64,000 bases of DNA from Mycobacterium kiyosense. Lineage in GTDB: Bacteria; Actinomycetota; Actinomycetes; Mycobacteriales; Mycobacteriaceae. Each line of letters begins with the position of its first letter. The stretch's first letter is position 1. Under the pieces are notes generated by a model. That model did not search any database and was not told the origin of the DNA. It saw only the letters and a list, made by a program, of their open reading frames with translations. Of this stretch, positions 44,963 to 54,681 are shown one piece after another. The translations under genes were made by a program, and so were the position numbers. The stretch lies in contig AP025179.1 in NCBI GenBank assembly GCA_021654635.1, positions 868,001 through 932,000 of the forward strand. Reading direction: 5' to 3'.

Positions 44963-45747
44963 TCAACCTGGCTTACGACGACAAGGGGACCGGTGAGCCG
45001 GTTGTCTTCATCTCCGGGCGGGGCGGCGCCGGCCGGACCTGGCATCTGCACCAGGTGCCGGCATTCCTGGCGGCCGGATATCGCTGCGTCACGTTCGACA
45101 ATCGGGGGATCGGCGCCACCGAGAACGCCAGCGGCTTCGTCACGCAGACCATGGTCGCCGACACCGCGGCGCTGATCGAATCGCTGGACCTCGGGCCCGC
45201 CCGCATCGTCGGGGTGTCGATGGGCTCGTTCATCGCCCAGGAGCTGATGGTCGTTCGCTCCGAGCTGGTCAGCTCGGCGGTGCTGATGGCCACCCGCGGC
45301 CGGCTGGATCGCACGCGGCAGTTCTTCCACCGGGCCGAGGTCGACCTGGACGCGTCCGGTGTCGCGCTTCCGGCCACCGTGGACGCGAAAAACCGCCTGC
45401 TGGAAAACTTTTCGCGCAAGACGCTCAACGACGACGCCGCCGTCGAAGACTGGATCGCGATGTTCAGCATGTGGCCGACCAAGGTCACGCCGGGCTACCG
45501 CTGTCAGCTCGATATCGCCCCGCAGACCAATCGGCTGCCGGCCTACCGCAACATCGCCGCGCCGGTGCTGGTAATCGGTTTCTCCGACGACGTGATCACG
45601 CCGGCCTATCTGGGACGCGAGGTCGCCGACGCGCTGCCCAACGGGCGTTATCTGCAAATCCCCGACACCGGGCATCTCGGGTTTCTGGAGCGGCCGGAGG
45701 CGGTCAATGCCGCGATGCTGAAGTTCTTTGCGGGGGTCAAGGCCTAG
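44959..45747 (+). CDS. bpoC: Alpha/beta hydrolase BpoC (candidate MenH)
   Basis: A 262-aa alpha/beta hydrolase, same length as Rv0554. Nucleophile elbow IVGVSMGSFIAQE, acid in VIGFSDDVITP, His in PDTGHLGFLE. Annotated as a non-haem peroxidase in M. tuberculosis; its place between menC and menD led to the proposal that it is MenH (SHCHC synthase), which sequence alone cannot decide. Coupled to menC. In M. tuberculosis menD follows directly; here a minus-strand kinase operon is inserted after it. Confidence 0.9.
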   Translation: MINLAYDDKGTGEPVVFISGRGGAGRTWHLHQVPAFLAAGYRCVTFDNRGIGATENASGFVTQTMVADTAALIESLDLGPARIVGVSMGSFIAQELMVVRSELVSSAVLMATRGRLDRTRQFFHRAEVDLDASGVALPATVDAKNRLLENFSRKTLNDDAAVEDWIAMFSMWPTKVTPGYRCQLDIAPQTNRLPAYRNIAAPVLVIGFSDDVITPAYLGREVADALPNGRYLQIPDTGHLGFLERPEAVNAAMLKFFAGVKA

Positions 45748-45755
45748 CGCCGAAC

Positions 45756-46256
45756 TCAGACCGGGTTGAACTTGTCTACCAGCCAGGTGCCCTTCACTTT
45801 GGTCATACTCACCAGAGCCGAACTTGCCGCCACCGCAGGCTCCGTTTTGTCTTTGCTGGTGGTCGATTGGTTGACGAAGACCAGGATCGCGGCCGAGTCG
45901 TTGGTCAGGCTTTGAACCCCGGCTCGCGCAACCGTCGCGGAAGTCGTGAGTCCCCTATCCCGAGCACTGGGTGCGATGGTCTGATTGAAGAACTGGTCGT
46001 AATAGGCTAGGAAATCTCCCGTGAGGCACGTTTTCGCCGCAGCGAAATCGCGGTCGAGGGTGCCGGGCGAATAAGTCAGAATTTTGACTGTGCAGCTGGT
46101 CGCGGCTTGGATTGCCAGCGTTAGATCGGCGGGCTGATCGGCGACGGGTGGTGGTCGGCGACTCTTGGCCTGCCACTGCCAGTCGCCGACGAATGCGGCG
46201 GCAAGCGTTACAGCGGCCAGCATGACGACGAGCACCCACCAGGCGGCCCGTTTCAC
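45756..46256 (-). CDS. Mce-associated (Mam)-like membrane protein coupled to kinase
   Basis: A 166-aa protein: TM helix (~residues 4-24, [21 protein letters not shown]) then an external domain with the Mam pattern: helix with two Cys ([11 protein letters not shown]...[17 protein letters not shown]), [27 protein letters not shown] and the C-terminal [17 protein letters not shown]. Start ATG 46256 overlaps the kinase stop by four bases (ATGA), so it is the kinase's operon partner. The same fold appears fused to the kinase itself. Probably cell-surface; role unknown. Confidence 0.8.
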   Translation of the reverse strand: MKRAAWWVLVVMLAAVTLAAAFVGDWQWQAKSRRPPPVADQPADLTLAIQAATSCTVKILTYSPGTLDRDFAAAKTCLTGDFLAYYDQFFNQTIAPSARDRGLTTSATVARAGVQSLTNDSAAILVFVNQSTTSKDKTEPAVAASSALVSMTKVKGTWLVDKFNPV

Positions 46257-47770
46257 GGCACGAACTCCACTTTGGAAACTTTGTAGCCGGTGCCGATGTG
46301 CTCAACTTTCAACCGCAACCGCCAATTTCGGGGATCCTGGTTTGCGCCGGAACTATTGGTGACTTTCGATGTTGCGGCGACAAGAACGTAAGCTGACGTA
46401 CCCTCGAACGATTCGAATGCGGCGCCGTTAACGGTGCCTTGACTGTCCACTTTGGAGTCGATCACCGACTGGGTGAAATCGGCTCTGCGATTTGCGAAGT
46501 CGTTGAGGAATTCGCCGGTCGAGCCGTCGATGATGCGCTGAATGTCACTGGCGGCGGACTGTGAGTTCAAACTGGTCAGCCAGACGGTGAACTGCTTGGC
46601 GTAGTCGACATACGGTTGCCACTGCGGCGTCGCGGTGGACGCCTGCGCCCGCGGACGCAAAACCTGCGTCGCCGCGAAGCTGACCGCGCCGAGCAGCAGC
46701 ACCGCTAGCACCAACGGCACCACGATCGCCGGCCACCGCACCCGGGCCGGCGCGGGATATGGCGCCGGCTGCCAGGGCGGCGGTGGCCCCGGCTGCCAGG
46801 GAGCCCTCGGGTGTGGCGGTGGCTGATCGGGCACCGGCCACGGCGCGGCGGCCCGGGGCGCCGGCTCGACCGGCGGCCACACCGGCGCCGGCTGCGTCGC
46901 CGGTTGACGCTGCGGCGCAACATCCGTCGCTGCCGCGGCCGCCAGCGCCTGCGCGAAATCCTGACATCGCGCATATCTCTGCGCGGAATCCTTGGCCATC
47001 GCCTTGGTCAGCACCGCGTCCAGCGGCGCCAACTCGGGGCGGTGTTCGGCCAGCACCGGCGGCGGGGCGGTGAGGTGTTTGCCGATGATCACCGCCGCGT
47101 TGGAGGACTCGTAGGGTGCAACGCCGGTCAGCAGGTGAAAAGCTGTGGCGGCCAACGCATATTGGTCCGCGCGACCGTCCAGCGGCTGGCCCGTCAACTG
47201 TTCGGGCGCCGCGTAGGCGATCGATCCGACCGTCACGTTGGTTGCCGTCAGACCGCTGATTTCGTCAGCGCGACGGGCAATTCCGAAGTCCGCCAACAGG
47301 ATTCGCTGTTGATCGGTCTGCGCTCCGGTGAGCAGGATATTGGCCGGTTTGACGTCGCGATGCAGCAGGTTGCGCTGGTGTGCGTAGTCCAGCGCGTCGG
47401 CGACGGCGGCAACGATTTCCAGCACTTGTCGTTGCGGCAGCCCGCCGGAGCCGGCTTCCTGCAGTAAGCGTGCCGCGTCGGTGCCCTCGACGTAGTCCAT
47501 GGTGATCCACACAGCTGGTCGTCGAACTCGCCGCGGTCGTGCAGACCGACGATGTGCGTGCGGGTGCCACAGCGTGGCCGCCAGGTCGGCCTCGCGGTTG
47601 AACCGCTGCCGGAATTCCGCGTCGCCGGTGAGCGACGCGGGCAGAATCTTCAGCGCTTCTAATCGCGGCAGCCTGGGGTGCTGCGCCAGGTACACCTCGC
47701 CCATGCCGCCGGAGCCCAGCAGGCGCAGAATCGTGTAACCGGCAAAGACGTCGCCATCGCGTAGCGGCAT
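46253..47770 (-). CDS. PknF-like Ser/Thr protein kinase with external Mam-like domain
   Basis: A 505-aa transmembrane kinase. Gly-loop [12 protein letters not shown] (20-31), Lys41 in ALKILP, Glu60, [18 protein letters not shown] and YAAPEQL are intact. A Pro-rich linker (~290-345) leads to one TM helix (~346-371, [20 protein letters not shown]). Residues ~372-505 form an external domain built like Mce-associated proteins ([54 protein letters not shown]). Residues 72-87 ([16 protein letters not shown]) are out of frame between two micro-duplications; the frame is restored at WITMDY. ATG 47770 fits PknF. Absent from this locus in M. tuberculosis. Confidence 0.85.
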   Translation of the reverse strand: MPLRDGDVFAGYTILRLLGSGGMGEVYLAQHPRLPRLEALKILPASLTGDAEFRQRFNREADLAATLWHPHAHRRSARPRRVRRPAVWITMDYVEGTDAARLLQEAGSGGLPQRQVLEIVAAVADALDYAHQRNLLHRDVKPANILLTGAQTDQQRILLADFGIARRADEISGLTATNVTVGSIAYAAPEQLTGQPLDGRADQYALAATAFHLLTGVAPYESSNAAVIIGKHLTAPPPVLAEHRPELAPLDAVLTKAMAKDSAQRYARCQDFAQALAAAAATDVAPQRQPATQPAPVWPPVEPAPRAAAPWPVPDQPPPHPRAPWQPGPPPPWQPAPYPAPARVRWPAIVVPLVLAVLLLGAVSFAATQVLRPRAQASTATPQWQPYVDYAKQFTVWLTSLNSQSAASDIQRIIDGSTGEFLNDFANRRADFTQSVIDSKVDSQGTVNGAAFESFEGTSAYVLVAATSKVTNSSGANQDPRNWRLRLKVEHIGTGYKVSKVEFVP

Positions 47771-47848
47771 GACAGCAAATCCTACTGACTGCCGGGCGCC
47801 AAATTCGGCCCCGCACGGCGTAGGGCGCCGATGTGACACCCTGTAGTA

Positions 47849-49496
47849 GTGAATCCCTCGACGACTCAGGCCAGCATCGTCGTCGACGAATTGATCCGCG
47901 GCGGGGTCCGCGACGTGGTGCTGTGCCCGGGTTCACGCAACGCGCCGCTGGCCTTCGCGCTGCAGGACGCCGACCGGTCCGGCCGGATCCGGTTGCATGT
48001 GCGCATCGACGAGCGCACCGCGGGGTTTCTGGCCATCGGCCTGGCCATCGGGGCGGACGCGCCGGTGTGCATCGCGATGACGTCGGGCACCGCGGTGGCC
48101 AACCTGGGCCCGGCGGTGGTGGAGGCGAACTACGCCCGGGTGCCGCTGATCGTGCTATCGGCCAACCGGCCCTACGAACTGCTGGGCACCGGGGCCAACC
48201 AGACCATGGAGCAGCTGGGCTATTTCGGCACCCAGGTGCGCGCGACCATCAGCCTGGGCCTGGCCGAGGACAGGCCCAGCAGCATCGCCGCGCTCAACGC
48301 GACGTGGCGGTCGGCGACCTGCCGGGTGCTGGCCGCCGCGACGGGATCGCGCAGCGCCAACGCCGGCCCGGTGCAATTCGACATCCCGCTGCGGGAGCCG
48401 CTGGTGCCCGATCGTGAACCGCACGGGCCGGCGACCCCGGCGGGCCGTCCCGACGGAAAACCGTGGACCTACACCCCGCCGGTGACGTTCGACCAGCCGC
48501 TGGACATCGACCTGACGCCGGACACCGTCGTCATCGCAGGGCACGGCGCGGGCGTGCACCCGAACCTCGCGGAATTGCCGACCGTCGCCGAGCCCACCGC
48601 GCCGGCCCCGGTGTCCGGCGGCAACCCGCTACATCCCCTGGCGTTGCCGCTGCTTCGGCCCAAGCAGGTCATCATGCTGGGCCGGCCGACCCCTGCACCG
48701 TCCGGTGTCGGCGTTGCTGGCCGACGCCAAGGTGCCGGTTTTCGCGTTGACGACGGGACCGCGCTGGCCCGACGTATCCGGTAATTCGCAGGCCACCGGC
48801 ACCCGTGCGGTCACCACCGGCACCCCCGACCCGGCCTGGTTGCGCCGCTGCGCGGAGCTGAACGCAAAAGCGCTGGCCGCGGTGCGCGGGCAACTCGCCG
48901 ATCATCCGCTGACCACGGGACTGCACGTCGCCGCCGCCGTCAGCGACGGGCTGCGCCCCGGGGACCAACTGGTGCTGGGCGCCTCCAACCCGGTGCGCGA
49001 CATGGCGCTGGTCGGGTTGGACACCCACGGCATCCGGGTGCGCTCCAATCGCGGTGTCGCCGGGATCGACGGGACGGTGTCCACCGCGATCGGGGCGGCG
49101 CTGGCCCACGAGCGGGCCCACCACGGGCGCACCGTCGCACTCATCGGGGACCTCACGTTCGTGCACGACAGCTCCGGGCTGCTGATCGGGCCCACCGAGC
49201 CGGTTCCGCGGGATCTGACCATCGTGGTGTCCAACGACAACGGCGGCGGCATCTTCGAGCTGCTCGAGCAGGGCGACCCGCGCTTCTCCGACGTGTCGTC
49301 GCGGGTGTTCGGCACCCCGCACGACGTCGACGTCGGCGCGTTGTGCCGCGCGTACCACGTGGAGAGCCGCCAGATCGAGGTCGACCAGCTGGCGCCGGCG
49401 TTGAGCGAGCCGGCCGGCGGGATGCGGGTGCTGGAAGTGAAAGCCGACCGCTCGTCGCTTCGGCAGCTGCATGCCGCCATCCGGGCCGCCTTATGA
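47849..49496 (+). pseudogene. menD: MenD (SEPHCHC synthase), one frameshift
   Basis: ThDP-dependent enzyme joining isochorismate and 2-oxoglutarate, first committed step of menaquinone synthesis. From GTG 47849 ([19 protein letters not shown]) the sequence matches Rv0555 up to VIMLGRPT. There a run of four C (48690-48693), where three are expected, shifts the frame; it continues as [17 protein letters not shown] in the next frame to the stop at 49494-49496. The ThDP region ([19 protein letters not shown]) is in the second part. Removing one C gives about 548 aa (Rv0555 is 554). As menD is normally required, a sequence error is a strong possibility; otherwise the gene is broken. Confidence 0.88.
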
Positions 49497-49981
49497 AGTC
49501 CCCGAAATCCTTGCTGCACATATTGATTCACGGCACCAGCGACCAGCCGCCGCAGACCCGGCCGCGGATTGTGGTGCGCTGGGTGCGTATCGGGGTGCTG
49601 ATCGTCACGCTGCTGGTGACGCTGCAGTCGGTGCTGTTGGTGGCGGGCGCTTTCCGTAATGACCTGGCGATCGGCCGCAGCATGGGGGTGGCGCAGGCCG
49701 AGGTGCTCAGTGCCGGCCCGCGGCGCTCCACCATCGAGTTCGTCACCCCCGATCGCGTCACTTACCGGCCGGAGCTCGGCGTGCTCTACCCGTCGGAGTT
49801 GGCTACCGGAATGCGGATTTACGTCGAGTACAACAAGAAGGATCCGAACCTGGTCCGGGTGCAGCACCGCAACGCCGGGCTGGCGATCATTCCCGCCGGG
49901 TCCATCGCGGTGGCGGCCTGGCTGCTGGCCACCGGGGCACTGATCGGGCTGGCGGTTCTGGACAAACGGCTCAAGCACTAG
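49493..49981 (+). CDS. DUF3592-type membrane protein (Rv0556-like)
   Basis: A 162-aa protein: TM helix ~28-52 ([22 protein letters not shown]), a beta-rich external domain (~70-125, [13 protein letters not shown]...[14 protein letters not shown]) and a second TM helix ~133-155. This is the DUF3592 layout. ATG 49493 overlaps the menD stop (ATGA), so it is co-translated with menD. Function unknown; conserved between menD and mgtA in mycobacteria. Confidence 0.88.
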   Translation: MKSPKSLLHILIHGTSDQPPQTRPRIVVRWVRIGVLIVTLLVTLQSVLLVAGAFRNDLAIGRSMGVAQAEVLSAGPRRSTIEFVTPDRVTYRPELGVLYPSELATGMRIYVEYNKKDPNLVRVQHRNAGLAIIPAGSIAVAAWLLATGALIGLAVLDKRLKH

Positions 49982-50035
49982 ATTTCGCGTCGAGTATTCC
50001 CCGGCGCAACCTTCCCGACAGGCGGCACTGCGACG

Positions 50036-51196
50036 GTGGTTGGCGTGCGCGTTGCAATCGTCGCCGAATCGTTCCTCCCGCAGGTGAACGGTGTCAGCAA
50101 CTCGGTGATCCGGGTGCTTGAGCATCTGCGGCGCACCGGTCACGAAGCATTGGTCATCGCGCCGGACAACCCACCGGGTGAGCCGCGGGCCGAACGCCTG
50201 CACGACGGTGTGCGGGTGCACCGCACGCCCTCGCGGATGTTCCCGAAGGTGACCACGCTACCGCTGGGCGTGCCCACTGTTCGCATGTTGCGGGCGCTGC
50301 GCGGCTTCGACCCCGACGTGGTGCACCTGGCTTCACCGGCGCTGCTCGGCTACGGCGGGCTGCGCGCCGCGCGCCGACTCGGCGTGCCGACGGTGGCCGT
50401 CTACCAAACCGACGTACCGGGTTTCGCCGCGAGCTACGGCATTCCGACGGCCACCCGGGCAGCCTGGGCGTGGTTCCGGCACCTGCACGGTCTGGCCGAC
50501 CGCACGCTGGCGCCGTCCACCCCGACCATGGAAGTCCTTGCTGCGCAAGGCTTTCCACGGCTTCACCGGTGGGGCCGCGGGGTCGATCTGCTCCGTTATG
50601 CGCCGTCGGCCCGCGACGAGACGCTGCGACGGCGTTGGTCGCCGGACGGCAGGCCGATCGTCGGATTCGTCGGCCGGCTGGCCCCGGAGAAACACGTCGA
50701 GCGGTTGGCGGCGCTGGCGGCCGACGGCGGGGTCCGTCTGGTAGTGGTCGGCGACGGCGTGGACCGCGCCAAGCTTCAATCACTGCTGCCCACAGCGGTT
50801 TTCACCGGCGCACTCTACGGCGATGAACTCGCCGCGGCGTACGCCAGTATGGACGTCTTCGTGCACCCCGGCGAGCACGAGACGTTCTGTCAGGTCGTGC
50901 AGGAAGCGCTGGCGTCGGGGTTGCCGGTTATCGCCCCCGACGCCGGCGGCCCACGCGATCTCATCGCGCCGAGCCGCACCGGCCTGTTGCTGCCGGTCGA
51001 GGAGTTCGAAGCGCGGCTGCCGGGCGCGGTGGCCTATCTGCTGGCCGACCGGCCACGCTACGCGCAGGCGGCCCGGCGCAGCGTGCTCGGCCGCAGCTGG
51101 CCGGTCATCTGCGACGAGCTGCTCGGGCACTACGAGGCGGTGTTGTCACCTGCGGTGAGGGCACGCACCGCGGTGTGGCGCACCCGAAGGGCCTGA
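50036..51196 (+). CDS. mgtA: GDP-mannose-dependent alpha-mannosyltransferase MgtA
   Basis: A 386-aa GT-B (GT4) glycosyltransferase. Close to Rv0557, which adds mannose to glucuronosyl- or phosphatidylinositol-type glycolipid acceptors in lipomannan-like glycan synthesis. Start [20 protein letters not shown]; donor-binding [18 protein letters not shown]7E motif [22 protein letters not shown] 50036 chosen; GTG 50045 is possible. Cytoplasmic/peripheral membrane. No frameshift seen. Confidence 0.93.
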   Translation: MVGVRVAIVAESFLPQVNGVSNSVIRVLEHLRRTGHEALVIAPDNPPGEPRAERLHDGVRVHRTPSRMFPKVTTLPLGVPTVRMLRALRGFDPDVVHLASPALLGYGGLRAARRLGVPTVAVYQTDVPGFAASYGIPTATRAAWAWFRHLHGLADRTLAPSTPTMEVLAAQGFPRLHRWGRGVDLLRYAPSARDETLRRRWSPDGRPIVGFVGRLAPEKHVERLAALAADGGVRLVVVGDGVDRAKLQSLLPTAVFTGALYGDELAAAYASMDVFVHPGEHETFCQVVQEALASGLPVIAPDAGGPRDLIAPSRTGLLLPVEEFEARLPGAVAYLLADRPRYAQAARRSVLGRSWPVICDELLGHYEAVLSPAVRARTAVWRTRRA

Positions 51197-51230
51197 GGGC
51201 GCTTCAGGCGGCCACGGTAGCGTCGGCACC

Positions 51231-51923
51231 GTGAGCAGAGCGGACCTGGACAAGAACCCCCGAGACGTCGCGTCGATGTTCGACGGTGTCGCGCGCCGCT
51301 ACGACATCACCAACACCGTGCTCTCCTTCGGTCAGGACCGGTACTGGCGCCGGGCCACCCGGTCCGCGTTGCGCGTCAAGCCCGGCCAGCGGGTGCTGGA
51401 TCTGGCTGCCGGCACGGCGGTGTCCACGGTCGAGTTGGCCAAGTCCGGGGCGTGGTGCGTGGCGGCCGACTTCTCGGTCGGCATGCTGGCCGCGGGCAGC
51501 GCCCGCAACGTGCCCAAGGTCGCCGGGGACGCCACCCGGCTGCCGTTCGCCGACGAGGTGTTCGACGCGGTCACCATCAGCTTCGGGTTGCGCAATGTGG
51601 TCGACTTTGCGGCCGGGCTGCGTGAGATGGCGCGGGTGACTCGTCCCGGGGGCCGGCTGGTGGTGTGCGAATTCTCCACTCCCACAAACGGGTTGTTCGC
51701 CACCACCTATAAGGAGTATCTGATGCAGGCGCTGCCGCGGGTGGCGCGGGCGGTGTCCAGCAACCCCGAAGCCTATGTCTACCTTGCCGAGTCGATCAGG
51801 GCGTGGCCCGACCAGGCGGCGCTGGCGCAACAGATCGCGCTGGCCGGTTGGTCGACGGTGCGCTGGCGAAACCTGACCGGCGGTATCGTCGCCCTGCACG
51901 CGGCCTACAAGCCGCTGCGCTGA
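51231..51923 (+). CDS. menG: Demethylmenaquinone methyltransferase
   Basis: A 230-aa SAM-dependent UbiE/MenG methyltransferase, the last step to menaquinone. Signatures: [23 protein letters not shown] loop [16 protein letters not shown], and the UbiE pattern [22 protein letters not shown] followed by [20 protein letters not shown] 51231; 35 bp after mgtA. Matches Rv0558 (234 aa). Gene order diverges from M. tuberculosis directly after it. Confidence 0.96.
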   Translation: MSRADLDKNPRDVASMFDGVARRYDITNTVLSFGQDRYWRRATRSALRVKPGQRVLDLAAGTAVSTVELAKSGAWCVAADFSVGMLAAGSARNVPKVAGDATRLPFADEVFDAVTISFGLRNVVDFAAGLREMARVTRPGGRLVVCEFSTPTNGLFATTYKEYLMQALPRVARAVSSNPEAYVYLAESIRAWPDQAALAQQIALAGWSTVRWRNLTGGIVALHAAYKPLR

Positions 51924-51928
51924 GCGGC

Positions 51929-52834
51929 TCAGATCAGCGGCTTGCCCCGCCGGATGCGCCGTCGGACGTCACTCATCAGTACGTGGCTGCCGCCCTGCCG
52001 GATGGCCTTGGGCAGTAGCCGGTTGACGAAGGAGACGAACAGGAAGAGGTGTTCGAAACGCCGGCGGTCGACGTCGGTCCACTGGTAGCCCATCGCCTCG
52101 CGGAACACCGGTGCCAGCGAGCCGATGGTCAGAAACCTCAGCAGCGGTCCGAACATCACCCGTAGCAGCGGATTGACCATCTTCAGTCGCACCAGGTCGT
52201 CGAGGTAGCCGCGCACCGCGTCGTCGATGTGGATGCGCTCGCAGGCGGTGTTCCAGTAAACGTCGAAACCGGCTCGGGTGGCGGGCCATTGGTCGGCGGT
52301 CACCTGCAGCGTGGTGCCCAGCGGCATGGCCGAGGCGTAGAAGTGCTCGGCCTGCTCCTCGGTCATCTTGCCGTACAGCAACTGGTAGGTGTCCTCGAAG
52401 CCGATGAACAGGCACGCCGCCACCCACATCTGCAGTTCGCGGCTGAACCCGTTGTACTTGACCGGGCTGTCCGGGGTTGACCGCACCTGCCGGTGCGCGA
52501 CGTCGACGGCCTGGCGGTAGGCCTTGCGCTCCTCGTCGTCGCCCAGGATGGCCACGGCCAGGTACTGGGTGGTGGTGCGTGCCCGCTTCCACGGGTGGTC
52601 GGTCAGCCGGCCAGACGTGACCCGGCTCTCCATCACGCCGTATCCGACTGCAGGCCAGGACAATTGCATGATGACGTTGGCGGCCGCGCCGGCGAACGCC
52701 CAGAAGTCCAGCGCATCGGTGAGGTCCACCAGTTTGGAGTTCCAGCGCGGGGTGCGCTGGGTGATCTGAATCCGGGTCTGGGCAGTCGTCAGTGACGGCT
52801 GGTACGGCGTTTCGGCGAGGTGGCGGGCGGCCAT
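51929..52834 (-). CDS. DUF2236 / MpaB-type oxygenase-like protein
   Basis: A 301-aa all-helical protein of the DUF2236 family, relatives of which include latex-clearing-type haem proteins; catalytic activity of mycobacterial members is largely unknown. Seen: WAFAGAAANVIMQLSWPAVG, EERKAYRQAVDVAHRQV, WVAACLFIGFEDTYQLL. ATG 52834 has AAGGAA upstream; ATG 52876 would overlap the Mam gene. It follows the mce operon's Mam gene by 16 bp on the same strand, so it may be its last gene. Confidence 0.85.
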   Translation of the reverse strand: MAARHLAETPYQPSLTTAQTRIQITQRTPRWNSKLVDLTDALDFWAFAGAAANVIMQLSWPAVGYGVMESRVTSGRLTDHPWKRARTTTQYLAVAILGDDEERKAYRQAVDVAHRQVRSTPDSPVKYNGFSRELQMWVAACLFIGFEDTYQLLYGKMTEEQAEHFYASAMPLGTTLQVTADQWPATRAGFDVYWNTACERIHIDDAVRGYLDDLVRLKMVNPLLRVMFGPLLRFLTIGSLAPVFREAMGYQWTDVDRRRFEHLFLFVSFVNRLLPKAIRQGGSHVLMSDVRRRIRRGKPLI

Positions 52835-52850
52835 CGGGAGTTCCTTTCGC

Positions 52851-53477
52851 TCAGACGGTTTCGACGTCGTTGACAATCCAGCGGTCGCCGCTGCGGATCA
52901 GCGTGACCACCATCCGGTACTTCTGGCTGTTGCCTTGCGGCGCGGTGACATTGGTGACGTGCTGGTCGACGAACCCAACGACGACGGCTGAGGAGTCGCC
53001 GAGGTGTTCAACCGTCACATGGCTGGCGGTGGCCGTCGCGACGCCCTTGCTGGTGACTACGATGTCGCGCAGCGCCTTGACCATCTCGTCGTACTTGTGG
53101 GCGAATTCCGTGGTGGAACCCGCGGTGATGGTGGCGCGATTGGCGTCGAGGTCCTGGTAGTTGAAGGCGGCCATCGCCTCCAGATAGCCGCGGGTGGTCG
53201 AAACCGCCTGCTGCGCAAGCTGTTCGGTGTGCCGATGCTGGTAGAAACTCCACGACAGCATGGCCGGCGCGGCAGTCGCGGCCAGCGCCGCCGCGACGAG
53301 ACTCATCCGGCGCAGCCGTCGCCGGCGGGAAGGGGTCGACGGGGCCTCATCTGTTGCGTCCGAATCGGTTTCATCCTCGGCCGGCTTGTCCAGTGTCAGT
53401 ACCGCACCGTGTTCGGAGTCGTCGGCGGCCTCCGCCGCTTCGTCGATCGGGTCAGTTAAGTTGTCAGTGGGGTTCAT
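52851..53477 (-). CDS. Mce-associated membrane protein (Mam)
   Basis: A 208-aa protein: acidic N-terminus (~1-45), Arg-rich stretch SRRRRLRRM, TM helix (~60-80), then an external domain with helix TRGYLEAMAAFNYQDLDANRA and beta part SHVTVEHLGDSSAVVVGFVDQ...GDRWIVNDVETV. Mam proteins accompany mce operons and are thought to stabilise the lipid importer. Starts inside the mceF end (14-bp overlap). Confidence 0.9.
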   Translation of the reverse strand: MNPTDNLTDPIDEAAEAADDSEHGAVLTLDKPAEDETDSDATDEAPSTPSRRRRLRRMSLVAAALAATAAPAMLSWSFYQHRHTEQLAQQAVSTTRGYLEAMAAFNYQDLDANRATITAGSTTEFAHKYDEMVKALRDIVVTSKGVATATASHVTVEHLGDSSAVVVGFVDQHVTNVTAPQGNSQKYRMVVTLIRSGDRWIVNDVETV

Positions 53478-54681
53478 CGAAGTTTCCTCTCAGAATGGCC
53501 CGCCACCGGTAGACGATCTCGGCCAGTGTCGGGATTTTGATGGGGTCTTTGACCACCGGGGGACCGATGGGGGAACCGGGGATCTGCGAGTTTTCCATGC
53601 CCAACTCGTCGGGTCGCGGCGCGTTGACCGCGCCGCGCATCAGCATGTCGTGCGCCGGCGGGCAATACATCACCAGGTTGGGTTCAACCGGGCTGACGTC
53701 TCCGATGGTCCGCCGGTTGACGTCGTAATTGCACACCGGCCCCTGGGTGGCGATCAGCGCGAAATCGGCCCGGTCGCCCTTCACGATCGAGGCCAGGTCG
53801 CGCAGGCCCTTCGGTATCGACGTCAGTCCGGTCTGCAGCGAATCGGTGCGATCGGAGATCACTGGGACCACCGCGGCCAGGTTGGCCAGGGTGGCGCCGA
53901 AAGTGCCGCCGTAGGTGTCCAATACGTGTTGCAGCGAACCCATGATCGCCGGCGAATGATCGGTCAGATAGAGAAAGACCGGTCCGCTGGCGTCGAGCTG
54001 GGTGGCCAGGTGCGCGCTCGCCCGCATCCCATTGACGAACGTGGTGCGCTGGGCGGCCATCGCCGTCACCAGTGCGGTGGTGCCTTCGATCAGTGGTTGC
54101 AGTCTGCCGGACTGGGCGCGGATCCGTCGGGCGATGTCGGCGCCGTTGTCGATCAGCGCGGCCATGCTGGGGCCGAGCCCGCCGAACGCGTCGGCGAGTT
54201 CGGTGCCGACGGCGCCGACGGTGGCGGGATCGATGGTCTTGACCAGCCGGGCGGCGTCCTGCATCACCCGGTCCATCTGCACCGGCTGGCGGTCGGCGGG
54301 CGCGGCGATGACGTCGCCGGAGGCCAGGTATGGGCCTCCGTCGTGCTGCGGCAGAATGTCCACGCTCTGGATACCGGCGGCGGTGCCCATGCCGACGGTA
54401 AGGATGCTGTCGCGGGGAATCCGGGTCCGCGGGTCGACGGCGATGCGCACCTTGGCCAGCCCGTCGGCGTCCAGTGTCACCGATTCGACCGTGCCGACCT
54501 GCACCCCGCGCACGGTAACGCTGGTGCCCGGGGTGAGGCCGAATGCATCGGCCATGGTGGCGGTGAGCAGGATCGGCGTCCGAAAGCCTTGTGGGCCGGC
54601 CACATAACGGATGCCGAAGGGAATCACGATTGCCGCGATCAGCGCGAAGATCGCCAGCTGGATGATCACCAGGCGTTTCAT
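53464..54681 (-). CDS. mceF: MceF-type substrate-binding subunit
   Basis: A 405-aa Mce protein: N-terminal TM anchor (IIQLAIFALIAAIVIPFG), MCE domain (TPGTSVTVRGVQVGTVESV) about residues 38-120, then long helical region (MAALIDNGADIARRIRAQ..) and a tail with PIKIPTLAEIVYRW. ATG 54681 overlaps the mceE stop (ATGA). By order it is the sixth Mce protein; the mce cluster number cannot be assigned from sequence alone. Confidence 0.93.
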   Translation of the reverse strand: MKRLVIIQLAIFALIAAIVIPFGIRYVAGPQGFRTPILLTATMADAFGLTPGTSVTVRGVQVGTVESVTLDADGLAKVRIAVDPRTRIPRDSILTVGMGTAAGIQSVDILPQHDGGPYLASGDVIAAPADRQPVQMDRVMQDAARLVKTIDPATVGAVGTELADAFGGLGPSMAALIDNGADIARRIRAQSGRLQPLIEGTTALVTAMAAQRTTFVNGMRASAHLATQLDASGPVFLYLTDHSPAIMGSLQHVLDTYGGTFGATLANLAAVVPVISDRTDSLQTGLTSIPKGLRDLASIVKGDRADFALIATQGPVCNYDVNRRTIGDVSPVEPNLVMYCPPAHDMLMRGAVNAPRPDELGMENSQIPGSPIGPPVVKDPIKIPTLAEIVYRWRAILRGNFDEPH

